A stretch of 64,000 nucleotides of DNA from a bacterium (GTDB lineage Bacteria > SZUA-79 > Acidulodesulfobacterales > Acidulodesulfobacteraceae), in the NCBI GenBank assembly GCA_021800805.1, contig JAJYYR010000001.1:1120899-1184898 (forward strand), written 5' to 3'. A model generated the notes under the pieces. The model had not been told where the DNA came from. It saw only the letters and a list, made by a program, of their open reading frames with translations, and searched no databases. The stretch's first letter is position 1. Each line of letters begins with the position of its first letter. Both the position numbers and the translations under genes were made by a program. Shown piece by piece: positions 25,805-33,698 of this stretch.

Positions 25805-25820
25805 AGCAATATTTATGCCA
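25805..25820 (-). promoter_or_regulatory. Sigma-54 (-24/-12) promoter of the fliL unit
   Basis: Minus strand reads TGGCATAAATATTGCT, exact -24 GG / -12 GC spacing. It ends 77 bases before the fliL ATG and could drive the whole fliL to flhB-like unit. Confidence 0.85.
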
Positions 25821-25902
25821 GTTTAATATAAACAAAAATATGTAATAAATTCAATATCATACGATAATATCTAATCTACTTAATTTTTATTTAACCGAAT
25901 AT

Positions 25903-25918
25903 CGTCATTATATTGACG
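25903..25918. terminator. Weak hairpin after motE
   Basis: CGTCA-TTATAT-TGACG lies 17 bases after the motE stop, in the gap before the fliL promoter. The tract after it on the minus strand (ATATTCGG) is not a clean U run, so it may only slow polymerase. Confidence 0.3.
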
Positions 25919-25934
25919 TTGTTTTATTTAAAAT

Positions 25935-26342
25935 TTATTTTCCGGCAATGCTGTTTGTAAAAAATGCGGCATCCTTGACGGGCATCCTTGAGATAATTGC
26001 GGAAGCGGCTCTAGGAGTCATATGGGACAGGATATATATCGCTACGCCTTTATCGATTCGCGGAAGTATATTTGCGGCGTTTCTGGGACTCATGGAAGAA
26101 TAAAGGGATACTAAACTTTTAACCTTTGCTTTTTGGGCGGCTTTTATATGATGAATTTTGGCTTCTATCTTCTTAAGCTTTTCTACTTCCAGCTTTATCT
26201 GGTTTTTAAGGACTTTAATTTCCTCTTTTTCTGCGGCAGAAGAAGAAGCGTAAGCGGAAACAGGAAGTGAGCAACAAAACAGACCTGTGGACAAAAATAA
26301 TAAAACGGCAAATATTATATTAATACCGATAATATTTTTCAT
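25935..26342 (-). CDS. MotE-like periplasmic coiled-coil protein
   Basis: 135 residues: an N-terminal membrane anchor or signal (FAVLLFLSTGLFCCSLPVSA), a coiled coil (EEIKVLKNQIKLEVEKLKKI) and a C-terminal MgtE-N-like motif: SLYSSMSPRNAANILPRI, then IYILSHMTPRAASAIISRMP. This arrangement is that of MotE, a chaperone of the stator or rod proteins in sinorhizobia and related flagellates. It follows fliJ in the flgD-flgE-fliK-fliJ operon. Confidence 0.8.
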   Translation of the reverse strand: MKNIIGINIIFAVLLFLSTGLFCCSLPVSAYASSSAAEKEEIKVLKNQIKLEVEKLKKIEAKIHHIKAAQKAKVKSLVSLYSSMSPRNAANILPRIDKGVAIYILSHMTPRAASAIISRMPVKDAAFFTNSIAGK

Positions 26343-26392
26343 ATTTATAATTTTTACACTATTTGGCGATTTTTGTCAATAAAAGGGAATTT

Positions 26393-26824
26393 TTATTGTC
26401 TGTTAAAACGGTTGGAGGCGAAGTCGGAGGCGACGGCTTCTTCATATTTAAGCTGCTCCATTTTATCTACGGCAAGATATTTTTCGCGGAGTTTATCTAT
26501 TTTCTCGAATTCTATTTTTGCCTTGACTACGGCAGTTTTCTTTTCTTCAAGTTCGAGTTCCGTTAATTCTTTTGCTTTTAGCAGTTCTATTAATTTAGAT
26601 TTCAGGGATTTAAACTGCAAATCTAATACGTTGTAGTCGTATATGTCGGAAACATTAAGGATATTTACGGGATAAGCTTTTTTATACGATTCTATCGAAT
26701 TTTGAACGTCGAAAATTTTTAAGTTAAGCGAGGCTACTTTCCGCTGGACTACCGAAAGCTCGAGATATTTTTTATCGAGTATGGTTTTACGGTGGCTCAT
26801 TATATTTTGAAACCTGAATGCCAT
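26393..26824 (-). CDS. fliJ: Flagellar export chaperone FliJ
   Basis: 143 residues, almost entirely coiled coil, starting FRFQNIMSHRKTILDKKYLE and with KAKIEFEKIDKLREKYLAVD near the end, as in FliJ. FliJ is the stalk of the FliI ATPase complex. FliI itself is not in the window, and fliH lies in the other cluster, so the usual fliH-fliI-fliJ order is broken. Confidence 0.8.
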   Translation of the reverse strand: MAFRFQNIMSHRKTILDKKYLELSVVQRKVASLNLKIFDVQNSIESYKKAYPVNILNVSDIYDYNVLDLQFKSLKSKLIELLKAKELTELELEEKKTAVVKAKIEFEKIDKLREKYLAVDKMEQLKYEEAVASDFASNRFNRQ

Positions 26825-26845
26825 AATAAATTCTGATTTTTTAAA

Positions 26846-28759
26846 TTAAACGAAATAATCCACTAAAGAGTTTGGATTTCTTCTATATGCAAAATTATCC
26901 GCAATCGTAGGAACCGCTCCCGAGCCAGCCGTTCCATTTGAAAATCCGCTTCCGTAATTAGCGCCGTCAAACGGATTTTTAAGGGTTTCGCTTCCGCTAT
27001 TTCCATTCCCGTTATTATAACCGGAACCGGTGCTTATATTCAAGTTTATAGATGAAAAACCCTGATTTTTAAGAGCGTTTTGAAGCGCGTCCGACGAAGA
27101 CTGAAGGATATTTTTAGCGGCTTCGTTCTGCGCAAGCATATTTATCGTTATAGAGCCGCTTTGGGCGGCGGACTGATTTAAGGAATTTAAGGCGGCGTTA
27201 GGATTACTGAGGGCTATATTTATTTTGACGGTGCCGAGGGAAGCAGGATTTAAGGTAATCGTAGCCGACTGGACGTTTTTTCTCAGCATAAACATAACCG
27301 AATTTACCGCTGTAGAAGCAGATGTTTCGCCGGTCTGGTCTTCTAAACCGCCTATATTTCCACCCGACAGGCTTAACCCGCCCGAATTTCCGCCGGAACC
27401 GGAAGCCGGACCGTTAATTCCCGAAAAAGCGGCGGATATAAAGCCGTCGGTTTTTCCGGAGGCTGAAACGGTTGAGCCTGAGCCTGAATCCGAAACGGAA
27501 ACGGAACCCGAGTTATCAAGCGCAACGTTTACGTTTACGGAATTTTTCCCGCTCGTTCCCGAAAGAGCCTGCTTTGTTTCGCCGCTTAGAACGTTTAAAT
27601 TGAAAGCGTTAACGGAGGCGTCTTTGATAAGGGTATTCGCGTTTACCGTATTTACCTTTGCCGTATCGATGATATTTGCATTGTTTGCATCTATATTTGT
27701 ATTTACTTTTGATGCGGAATTTAAAACGTTTTGATTATTTTGACTACTCCGGTTTAAGGTATTTAAGGAAACCTTTAAAGAAGCCTGAGGCGCTTTCTGC
27801 AGAGAGCCGTCTCCGGAATTTTTATTTGCCGCCGCACCGCCGGTCTTGGCTGCGTCGCCGATTTTAAGAGATGCGCTTTGATTGGCGGTTTCGGCAGCGA
27901 TATTTTGCCCTACGGCATTATCGGTAATTTTCCTGCCCGCGTTTTCTGCAACAGTGGACAAAAATGTCTTACCGGAAGAACTACCAGTAGAGTCTTTTCC
28001 GGCGGCATTATTTTGATTTTGGGATTGGGACCGATATAAGCCGGCGGCATAACCTGCGGCGGATTTTACGTTCGTTCCGCCGACGCCCGCATCTTTTCCG
28101 CTTGCGTCTTTCCCATCCCCTACTTGGCTGTTTGAACCGTTATTTACTTTTTTTACGGAAACGGGCTGAACCGCAATATCGGTAACCGCATTTCCTATAA
28201 AATAAACCGTCCGTCCGTCGGTTCCTTTTTTACTGTCTACTGCGACGTTTTTGGCTTTATTTTCCGGTAGAGCTTTAGCGCCGGAAGCCGGTCCGGCGGA
28301 ATTGCCGGCGGCGGGATTCGCATTGCCCGAAGGCTGGACTGCGGCGCTTGGAGCGTCGGCATTATTGTTCGTTGAATTAACTGTATTATTTGTAGATTTA
28401 TCTGCAGCCGAAACACTATTCGTTGAATTGCCGCCTATATTATTGCCGCCGCCGGGGTTGCCGCCATAATTATTTCCGGTATTAACGCCTGCGTTTACGG
28501 GCTGGTTGACCGGAGCGGGATTACCGCCCTGATTATTATAGTTAGAATTAGTAACAGGATCGTTAGCGGACTTGATAGCGGCGACGGAATTATTAAGTAT
28601 TTCGCCGAATCCGCTTTGACCGCCGAAAGCGGGACCGGAACCTGCGCCTCCTCCGCCGTTGCCCTGCAAAGAAAGCGGCGGACTTACGGCGTTCATAACA
28701 TCGTTGATTAGAGAAAGCCCCGCATCCACGGATAAATTTAAAGCAAGATTACCTAACAT
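26846..28759 (-). CDS. fliK: Hook-length control protein FliK
   Basis: 637 residues. Residues 1-480 are Asn/Ser/Gly/Ala-rich low complexity, as expected for the molecular ruler part. The C-terminal Flg_hook domain is clear: VMFMLRKNVQSATITLNPAS, LGTVKINIALSNP and ALQNALKNQGFSSINLNIST. FliK sets hook length and triggers the FlhB switch. It sits between flgE and fliJ. A second, shorter FliK-like gene is at 4227-5213. Confidence 0.88.
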   Translation of the reverse strand: MLGNLALNLSVDAGLSLINDVMNAVSPPLSLQGNGGGGAGSGPAFGGQSGFGEILNNSVAAIKSANDPVTNSNYNNQGGNPAPVNQPVNAGVNTGNNYGGNPGGGNNIGGNSTNSVSAADKSTNNTVNSTNNNADAPSAAVQPSGNANPAAGNSAGPASGAKALPENKAKNVAVDSKKGTDGRTVYFIGNAVTDIAVQPVSVKKVNNGSNSQVGDGKDASGKDAGVGGTNVKSAAGYAAGLYRSQSQNQNNAAGKDSTGSSSGKTFLSTVAENAGRKITDNAVGQNIAAETANQSASLKIGDAAKTGGAAANKNSGDGSLQKAPQASLKVSLNTLNRSSQNNQNVLNSASKVNTNIDANNANIIDTAKVNTVNANTLIKDASVNAFNLNVLSGETKQALSGTSGKNSVNVNVALDNSGSVSVSDSGSGSTVSASGKTDGFISAAFSGINGPASGSGGNSGGLSLSGGNIGGLEDQTGETSASTAVNSVMFMLRKNVQSATITLNPASLGTVKINIALSNPNAALNSLNQSAAQSGSITINMLAQNEAAKNILQSSSDALQNALKNQGFSSINLNISTGSGYNNGNGNSGSETLKNPFDGANYGSGFSNGTAGSGAVPTIADNFAYRRNPNSLVDYFV

Positions 28760-28801
28760 AATTTTTTATTTACCTATAGGGAACAAACTTACATTGCCTA
28801 C

Positions 28802-28825
28802 GGGGACAGACTTAAGTCTGTCCCC
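28802..28825. repeat. 24-bp perfect palindrome between flgE and fliK
   Basis: Identical to 16086-16109: GGGGACAGACTT plus its reverse complement. It is flanked by C and G, extending the palindrome to 26 bp. The sequence after it (GTCCGTTAT) is shared with the copy at 30645-30668, showing that the repeat unit is larger than the palindrome. Confidence 0.9.
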
Positions 28826-28846
28826 GTCCGTTATATTTAATTAAAA

Positions 28847-30625
28847 TTACGGAACCGCAGTTTCGAGAGCCGTCAATACGGAATTTTCCGTAGTCAGCAC
28901 CTTTGAATTGGCGACGTAAGCGTTCTGCGCCACTATCATATTGGTAAATTCCGATGAAATATTGACGTTAGACTGCTCAAGCGCAGAATCGGTTATATAG
29001 CCGAAATTTCCGGAATTGGCAACCCCCACGGCGGGCTGACCCGAAGCAAAAGTCTGCGCGTAAAGACTGTTTCCTTCCGAAGTAAGACCGGTAGGCGCAA
29101 TGAAGTTTGCAAGAGCAACCTGATAAAGATACTCCGTCTGACCGTTGGAAAACTGTCCCGAAATACGCCCATTCTGATCAACCGTAAAACTCGTAAGAGT
29201 TCCCGTAGCATATCCGTTCTGAGTAAAAGCAGTCGTAGCAGAAGTGGCGGCATACTGGGTAAGGTTTGCAAGATTTAAAGCGATATTAAGCGGTTGAGAA
29301 GCGCCGTCCGGAAGCGTGGCCGCTCCGGTTACATAAGCGGGAACATCGGTTAAAGTCAAAGATGGAGTGCCCGTAATTTGGCCGCTTGAATTAAACGTGA
29401 TATCGGGACTTGCATCGGTTAACGGGGTAAGCGACGGTCTTTGGGCGGCGGTTCCGTTAATAGAATAATAAGCGTTCCAACTACCCGAAGTAGAACTCTG
29501 AGGGGCAAAAGTAACGGTCATAGGAAGAGAGTTACCGAGAGAATCGTAAACATTGATGGTCGTAGAATAATAGTCGTTTGCCGGACCGGATACAACGGAG
29601 TCTCCAGTCGTAAATGTATTGGCGGTATCTCCGGCGGGCATCGCATTCGAAAGGTTTACGGTGCTGTTTGCCGAACTGACGCTCGCAACGGTGTTTAAGA
29701 ACTGATAAGAGCCGACGGTAAGCGTTCCAGTGGCGCCTATCTGAATATTTGAACCCGGTAAAATTCCGGTCGTGGATGTAACACCCAGAGTTTGCTGAGA
29801 AATTGCCGTATTTTGAAGAATATTGTTTATTAAAGAAGATGATAAAGTAACGGATTGAATAGTAGTAGAAGCCGGAATAGCTCCGGGGGCGTAACCTGTT
29901 CCAGTACCGTTAGCGCCGGTCCAATATTTTGAAACCGCGTATAAATTAGTAGTTCCGTCGCCGTTACCAATTAAAAGGCTCGATGGTCCGCCGGCAGCAG
30001 TTGTATTTACCATACCGCTGACATTCAAAGTTGCGGCTCCCGCCGAATAATTTCCGGTAATATAGCCTCCCATAAAATTTCCTGTAGTCGTGGTAGGCGT
30101 AGTCTGCGGCGATACATTCGAATTAAGATTTGCCGTCAGCGTCGCGGTCGTAGTAGCCAGCGGAGCGATTGCGCCGGTATTTAATGTAATAGGGCTCGGC
30201 GTGCCGGAGGTAGCAATTCCCGCGGAATTTAACGTATAGCCTTGAACTACATTTTGCCCCGTCGAATCTACTATCTGCCCCTGCGCGTTTTCGCTGAAAG
30301 TGCCGTTCCTCGTGTAATACGTCGAGCCGTTGGGAGCTTGGACTATAAAAAATCCGTTGCCGTCAATCGCCATATTTAAGGGATTTGAGGTATTTTGAAG
30401 CGCGCCTTGACCAAACTGCTGCTGTATGGAATATACGTCCGTTCCTAACCCCTCCTGCGAACTTGACGTTCCGCTTAAGGTCTGACTGACAAGGTTTTCA
30501 AATATTGGGTTGGAACTTTTGAACCCTATGGTATTCGAGTTTGCAATATTGTTTCCTATAACCCCTAAGTAAGTTTGATTGGCGTTTAAACCCGACACCG
30601 CCGTAAAAAGCGCATTTACGCCCAT
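28847..30625 (-). CDS. flgE: Flagellar hook protein FlgE
   Basis: 592 residues, longer than enteric FlgE (about 400), with the axial N terminus (MGVNALFTAVSGLNANQTYL, GVIGNNIANSNTIGFKSSN) and C terminus (SALEQSNVNISSEFTNMIVA, QNAYVANSKVLTTENSVLTA). The central 350-residue Ser/Thr-rich insert contains the variable surface domains. It is exported through the flagellar apparatus and polymerises on the rod with the FlgD cap. Gene order is flgD-flgE-fliK. Confidence 0.95.
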   Translation of the reverse strand: MGVNALFTAVSGLNANQTYLGVIGNNIANSNTIGFKSSNPIFENLVSQTLSGTSSSQEGLGTDVYSIQQQFGQGALQNTSNPLNMAIDGNGFFIVQAPNGSTYYTRNGTFSENAQGQIVDSTGQNVVQGYTLNSAGIATSGTPSPITLNTGAIAPLATTTATLTANLNSNVSPQTTPTTTTGNFMGGYITGNYSAGAATLNVSGMVNTTAAGGPSSLLIGNGDGTTNLYAVSKYWTGANGTGTGYAPGAIPASTTIQSVTLSSSLINNILQNTAISQQTLGVTSTTGILPGSNIQIGATGTLTVGSYQFLNTVASVSSANSTVNLSNAMPAGDTANTFTTGDSVVSGPANDYYSTTINVYDSLGNSLPMTVTFAPQSSTSGSWNAYYSINGTAAQRPSLTPLTDASPDITFNSSGQITGTPSLTLTDVPAYVTGAATLPDGASQPLNIALNLANLTQYAATSATTAFTQNGYATGTLTSFTVDQNGRISGQFSNGQTEYLYQVALANFIAPTGLTSEGNSLYAQTFASGQPAVGVANSGNFGYITDSALEQSNVNISSEFTNMIVAQNAYVANSKVLTTENSVLTALETAVP

Positions 30626-30644
30626 TTTTCATTCCTCCGCATTA

Positions 30645-30668
30645 GGGGATAGACTTAAGTCTATCCCC
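30645..30668. repeat. 24-bp perfect palindrome between flgD and flgE, with compensatory change
   Basis: Half-site GGGGATAGACTT plus its exact complement AAGTCTATCCCC. Compared with the copies at 16086 and 28802, position 6 has changed C to T and its partner G to A, so pairing is kept. Confidence 0.9.
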
Positions 30669-30716
30669 GTCCGTTATTTATTCCTATTTTATATATAATC
30701 GACATATTTTTTAATT

Positions 30717-31427
30717 TTAATTAACGTTCGTAACGCTCGACAGGGGAACCGTCGAACCGTTGCTGAGTTCAAGCTGAACGGCGCCCGTAGATGAAGTAGA
30801 AAGTCCTGTTACCGTAGCCTGAGTGAAAGTCGAAGGAGTAATTGCCGCGCCGCCGGAACCGGTTGCGCCTACGGAAAAAGTATAATTCCCCGAAGGAGCC
30901 GTCTGCCCGCTGTTTTCCATTCCGTTCCACGTGAAAGACTGCAAACCCGCGCTCTGAGAACCGAGATTGGTATTATAAACGAGATTTCCGGAAGTATTAT
31001 ATATATCCATAGAAACGGACCCTGCATTCTGCGGGAGGGAATAGCTAAGGCTCGACGCGCTTCCGCTCGAATATCCGAATGCGTTGCCGTTTGCCTGAAC
31101 CGATTTGCCTACCATATTTACCGCGCTGCCCAGAGTCGCCTGATTCTGATTGGATACGAGGGTCTGAAGATTAGAATTTACCGCGTTTAGCTGGTTAAGC
31201 GAATCAAACTGCGCCAACTGGGCAAGAGAAGCCGAACTGGACTGAGGATTCAACGGGTCTTGATTTTCTAACTGTTGGACCATTAACTGCATAAACGTCG
31301 ATGCGCTTACGAGTCCGCTGTTTGGATTAGAAGAATTTGCCGTAGCGGCGGCGGCGTTTGCCGAGGAAGAAGCGACCGTAGCGGCATTCGTAGTAGTCGT
31401 CGGCGCAAATAATGAATTGACGGACAT
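30717..31427 (-). CDS. flgD: Flagellar hook capping/scaffolding protein FlgD
   Basis: 236 residues. The N-terminal export/conserved region has SASTFMQLMVQQLENQDPLN, PQSSSASLAQLAQFDSLNQL. The C-terminal half has Ig-like beta segments (SYSLPQNAGSVSMDIYNTSG, FTWNGMENSGQTAPSGNYTF) typical of FlgD. It caps the growing hook. It is the first gene of its operon, with a sigma-54 promoter 122 bases upstream and a GAGGGA ribosome binding site. Confidence 0.95.
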   Translation of the reverse strand: MSVNSLFAPTTTTNAATVASSSANAAAATANSSNPNSGLVSASTFMQLMVQQLENQDPLNPQSSSASLAQLAQFDSLNQLNAVNSNLQTLVSNQNQATLGSAVNMVGKSVQANGNAFGYSSGSASSLSYSLPQNAGSVSMDIYNTSGNLVYNTNLGSQSAGLQSFTWNGMENSGQTAPSGNYTFSVGATGSGGAAITPSTFTQATVTGLSTSSTGAVQLELSNGSTVPLSSVTNVN

Positions 31428-31520
31428 TTTTATTCCCTCCGTATATATAATTATAATATTAAATTAAAATAATTTATCATTATTATAATAACGATAATGG
31501 GAAAATTTTTCCCTATTTTT

Positions 31521-31536
31521 AAGGCTTTTTCGCCTT
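31521..31536 (-). other. 5'-terminal hairpin of the flgD leader
   Basis: AAGGC-TTTTTC-GCCTT lies immediately downstream of the expected start point (about 31538) of the flgD sigma-54 promoter. A second inverted repeat (GGGAAAA/TTTTCCC) lies at 31499-31513. The flgD mRNA would therefore start with stem-loops, which may stabilise it. Confidence 0.45.
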
Positions 31537-31548
31537 TGATTTTATTTG

Positions 31549-31564
31549 TGCAAACATCATGCCA
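31549..31564 (-). promoter_or_regulatory. Sigma-54 (-24/-12) promoter of the flgD operon
   Basis: Minus strand reads TGGCATGATGTTTGCA, with the strongest agreement to the consensus of the four sites (G at position 7). It ends 122 bases before the flgD ATG and 46 bases beyond the end of the response-regulator gene. Confidence 0.88.
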
Positions 31565-31610
31565 AAATATAATTCATTCCATACAGAATTTTATTAAGGT
31601 AAATTAATTA

Positions 31611-33053
31611 TTATTGGGATTTTAGTCCTAATTCTTTGAGTTTATTTCTGAGGGTTCTGGCGGTAATACCCAGTTTTTCTGCGGCTTTCGTTCTGTTGCC
31701 CCCGGTTTCCTTGAGTGCGGCGGCGATAAGTTTTTCTTCCATTTCTTTGATGTTAAGGGTGGATGCCGCGGGGACGGAATTAATTCCGTCCCCGTTGGTC
31801 TTGTCTTCTTCTGTCTTTTCCCCCTCAGTCTGCATAGCGTCCTCACGGGCGCTTAGCACGGAAGGCGCAAAAACGCCGAAATGCCCGGCGTCTAAATAAT
31901 TATCTTTCTGAGCCAGTATTACGGCTCTTTCGATTATATTTTCAAGTTCTCTTATATTGCCGGGAAAATTAAGGGAAAGCAGGTAATCCTGCCCCTGCTC
32001 GGTAATCCACGAAATTTCCCTGAAATATTTTTTTGAGTAAAGCGCCGTAAAATATTTTGCCAGCGGAACGACGTCTTCCTTTCTTTCCCTTAAAGGCGGT
32101 AAAAAGATATGAATTACGTTAAGCCTGTAGAACAAATCTTCCCTAAAGCCGCCTTCCGCTACCGTTTTTTCTATGTCTTTATTAGTTGCGGCTATTACCC
32201 TTGCGTTAACGGATACCGGTTCGTCGCCCCCTACCCTGTCTATAGTCTTTTCTTGAAGAACCCTTAAAATTTTTGCCTGAAGGTTTTTATCCATTTCCGC
32301 AATTTCGTCAAGCAAAATAGTTCCGCCGTCCGCCTGCTCGAATTTCCCTTTCTTCAAAGAAACGGCTCCCGTAAACGCCCCTTTTTCGTGTCCGAAAAGT
32401 TCGCTTTCGAGAAGCGTAGGAACTATAGCCGAGCAGTTTACGCCGATAAATTTCCCTTTCCTTTTGCTTAGCTTATGAATCCGCCTCGCTATAACTTCCT
32501 TGCCCGTTCCGGATTCTCCGGTTATAAGCACCGTAGCGTCTGCTCCCGCGATTATCTTAACGTAATCGTCTATTTTTTTCATAGCGCCGGATTCGCATAC
32601 AAAACCGGATTCATCGTCTAAACCCTTAGAGGACGGGCAATTATTATATGCGGAAATTTTTTCCGCATTGTTAACTATCCTCTCGAAATCGGAAATGTCG
32701 AAGGGCTTTAAGAGGTAGTCCGCCGCGCCTTCCTTCATTGCGGCAACGGCGCTTTCCACCGTTCCGTATGCCGTTATAATCACGAAAGGAGTTAATTTAA
32801 AAGCATCCCGTTTTTTGACTTCGCCTAAGAAGTCGATGCCGTCCATTCCGGGCATGCTTAAATCGGATAATATAAGAAAATAAGGCGAAACCGCCCCCGC
32901 CCCGTTCAAATCGTCCAAAAATTTTAACGCTTCTTCGGCAGACGCAAAAATGTCCCCTTCCCTGCCGGTCTTTTTAAGGCTCAGGCTAAGCGCGGAGCGC
33001 ATATGCGGGTCGTCGTCCACTATTAAAATCCTGTCCGGCTCTCTTTTTTTCAT
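31611..33053 (-). CDS. NtrC-family sigma-54 response regulator (FlgR/FlrC type)
   Basis: 480 residues: receiver domain (acidic Asp13-15, phosphoacceptor Asp64 in [12 protein letters not shown], Lys in LLKPFD), AAA+ domain with Walker A GESGTGKE (179-186) and the sigma-54 contact loop GAFTGA (225-230), and a C-terminal Fis-type HTH ([20 protein letters not shown]). All key residues are present, so it should be an active enhancer-binding protein. It faces the soluble sensor kinase at 33699-34901, its likely partner. Residues 421-428, in the linker before the HTH, are encoded by a 24-bp palindrome of the repeat family found between the neighbouring flagellar genes. Confidence 0.92.
   Translation of the reverse strand: MKKREPDRILIVDDDPHMRSALSLSLKKTGREGDIFASAEEALKFLDDLNGAGAVSPYFLILSDLSMPGMDGIDFLGEVKKRDAFKLTPFVIITAYGTVESAVAAMKEGAADYLLKPFDISDFERIVNNAEKISAYNNCPSSKGLDDESGFVCESGAMKKIDDYVKIIAGADATVLITGESGTGKEVIARRIHKLSKRKGKFIGVNCSAIVPTLLESELFGHEKGAFTGAVSLKKGKFEQADGGTILLDEIAEMDKNLQAKILRVLQEKTIDRVGGDEPVSVNARVIAATNKDIEKTVAEGGFREDLFYRLNVIHIFLPPLRERKEDVVPLAKYFTALYSKKYFREISWITEQGQDYLLSLNFPGNIRELENIIERAVILAQKDNYLDAGHFGVFAPSVLSAREDAMQTEGEKTEEDKTNGDGINSVPAASTLNIKEMEEKLIAAALKETGGNRTKAAEKLGITARTLRNKLKELGLKSQ
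31770..31793. repeat. 24-bp perfect palindrome inside the response-regulator gene
   Basis: GGGGACGGAATT followed by its exact complement, extended to 26 bp by flanking C/G. It matches the family GGGGAC-GA-TT outline of the three intergenic copies, but encodes the peptide [10 protein letters not shown] in frame in a protein linker. Confidence 0.85.
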
Positions 33054-33069
33054 AAAAATTTATACAATT

Positions 33070-33339
33070 TTATTTGTAAATATTTCCTCTTGAATTTATG
33101 TTCACTATTGCCAAAATTTTTTCTTCGTTTAATAGCGAAAATATAATCCTGTAATCCCCTATTCTACACCTGTAAAAACCCTTAAGTTCTCCGGTAAGAG
33201 GTTTTACGCAAGGGTGGTAAAGCGGATTTTCCATAGACCCCATTTCCGATAATTTAGTTTTTATTCTTTTCTTTATGTCGGAATCAAATTTAATAAAATG
33301 CTTTTCGGCAACCGAAGAAAACTTAATCGTCCAGTTCAA
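33070..33339 (-). CDS. RelE/ParE-family toxin
   Basis: 89 residues with the RelE fold pattern: WTIKFSSVAEKHFIKFDSDI at the N terminus, VKPLTGELKGFYRCRIGDYR and IIFSLLNEEKILAIVNINSR, ending RGNIYK. RelE-type toxins cleave ribosome-bound mRNA; the conserved basic/Tyr residues are present. The start is a TTG at 33337-33339, inside the end of the antitoxin gene (17-base overlap) with GGAGGAAAG upstream, which suggests coupled translation. It lies between the divergent regulator and kinase genes. Confidence 0.88.
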   Translation of the reverse strand: MNWTIKFSSVAEKHFIKFDSDIKKRIKTKLSEMGSMENPLYHPCVKPLTGELKGFYRCRIGDYRIIFSLLNEEKILAIVNINSRGNIYK

Positions 33340-33562
33340 TTAATGTCTTTCCTCCGCCTTTTTTTATTTCTTCTAACCCGTCGCGGCATTCCTTTGTAAA
33401 ACCGGGTATGTTCAAGAATTCAAGAGTTTCTCTGTGCCTTTCTATATATTCTTCGGAAAGTTCCAAAAATATATCGGAAAGATGCCTGTTTTCATAACCT
33501 GCTATAGCCCTGATTAATTTTAACTTTTCTTCCGGAAGTCTTAAAGTAGTAGCCGTAGTCAT
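33323..33562 (-). CDS. Antitoxin of the RelE-type pair
   Basis: About 79 residues from ATG 33562. The N terminus TTATTLRLPEEKLKLIRAIA is a ribbon-helix-helix DNA-binding pattern (short strand then two helices), followed by an acidic tail (LEEIKKGGGKTLIELDD) that would wrap the toxin. I chose 33562 over the upstream ATG (33580) because an AGGAG site precedes it at the right distance. It probably represses its own promoter. Confidence 0.82.
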   Translation of the reverse strand: MTTATTLRLPEEKLKLIRAIAGYENRHLSDIFLELSEEYIERHRETLEFLNIPGFTKECRDGLEEIKKGGGKTLIELDD

Positions 33563-33698
33563 TTTATCTCCTATAAACATTTATAAATATATATATTTTA
33601 GATTTATTACTTAGTAATATTATAACATCAATATATCATAACGTCAAACAAAGCTCGGGCAATCGCAATTTAAGAAAAATTATGATAAAATTTTCGAT

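Noticed and set aside
27225..27734. 169-codon frame on the plus strand opposite fliK
   Set aside because: Antisense shadow of the low-complexity, Ser/Gly-rich fliK; Pro/Glu-rich composition with no start signal.
28993..29271. Arg/Leu-rich frame inside flgE
   Set aside because: Shadow frame: flgE on the same strand is a clear hook protein across this region.
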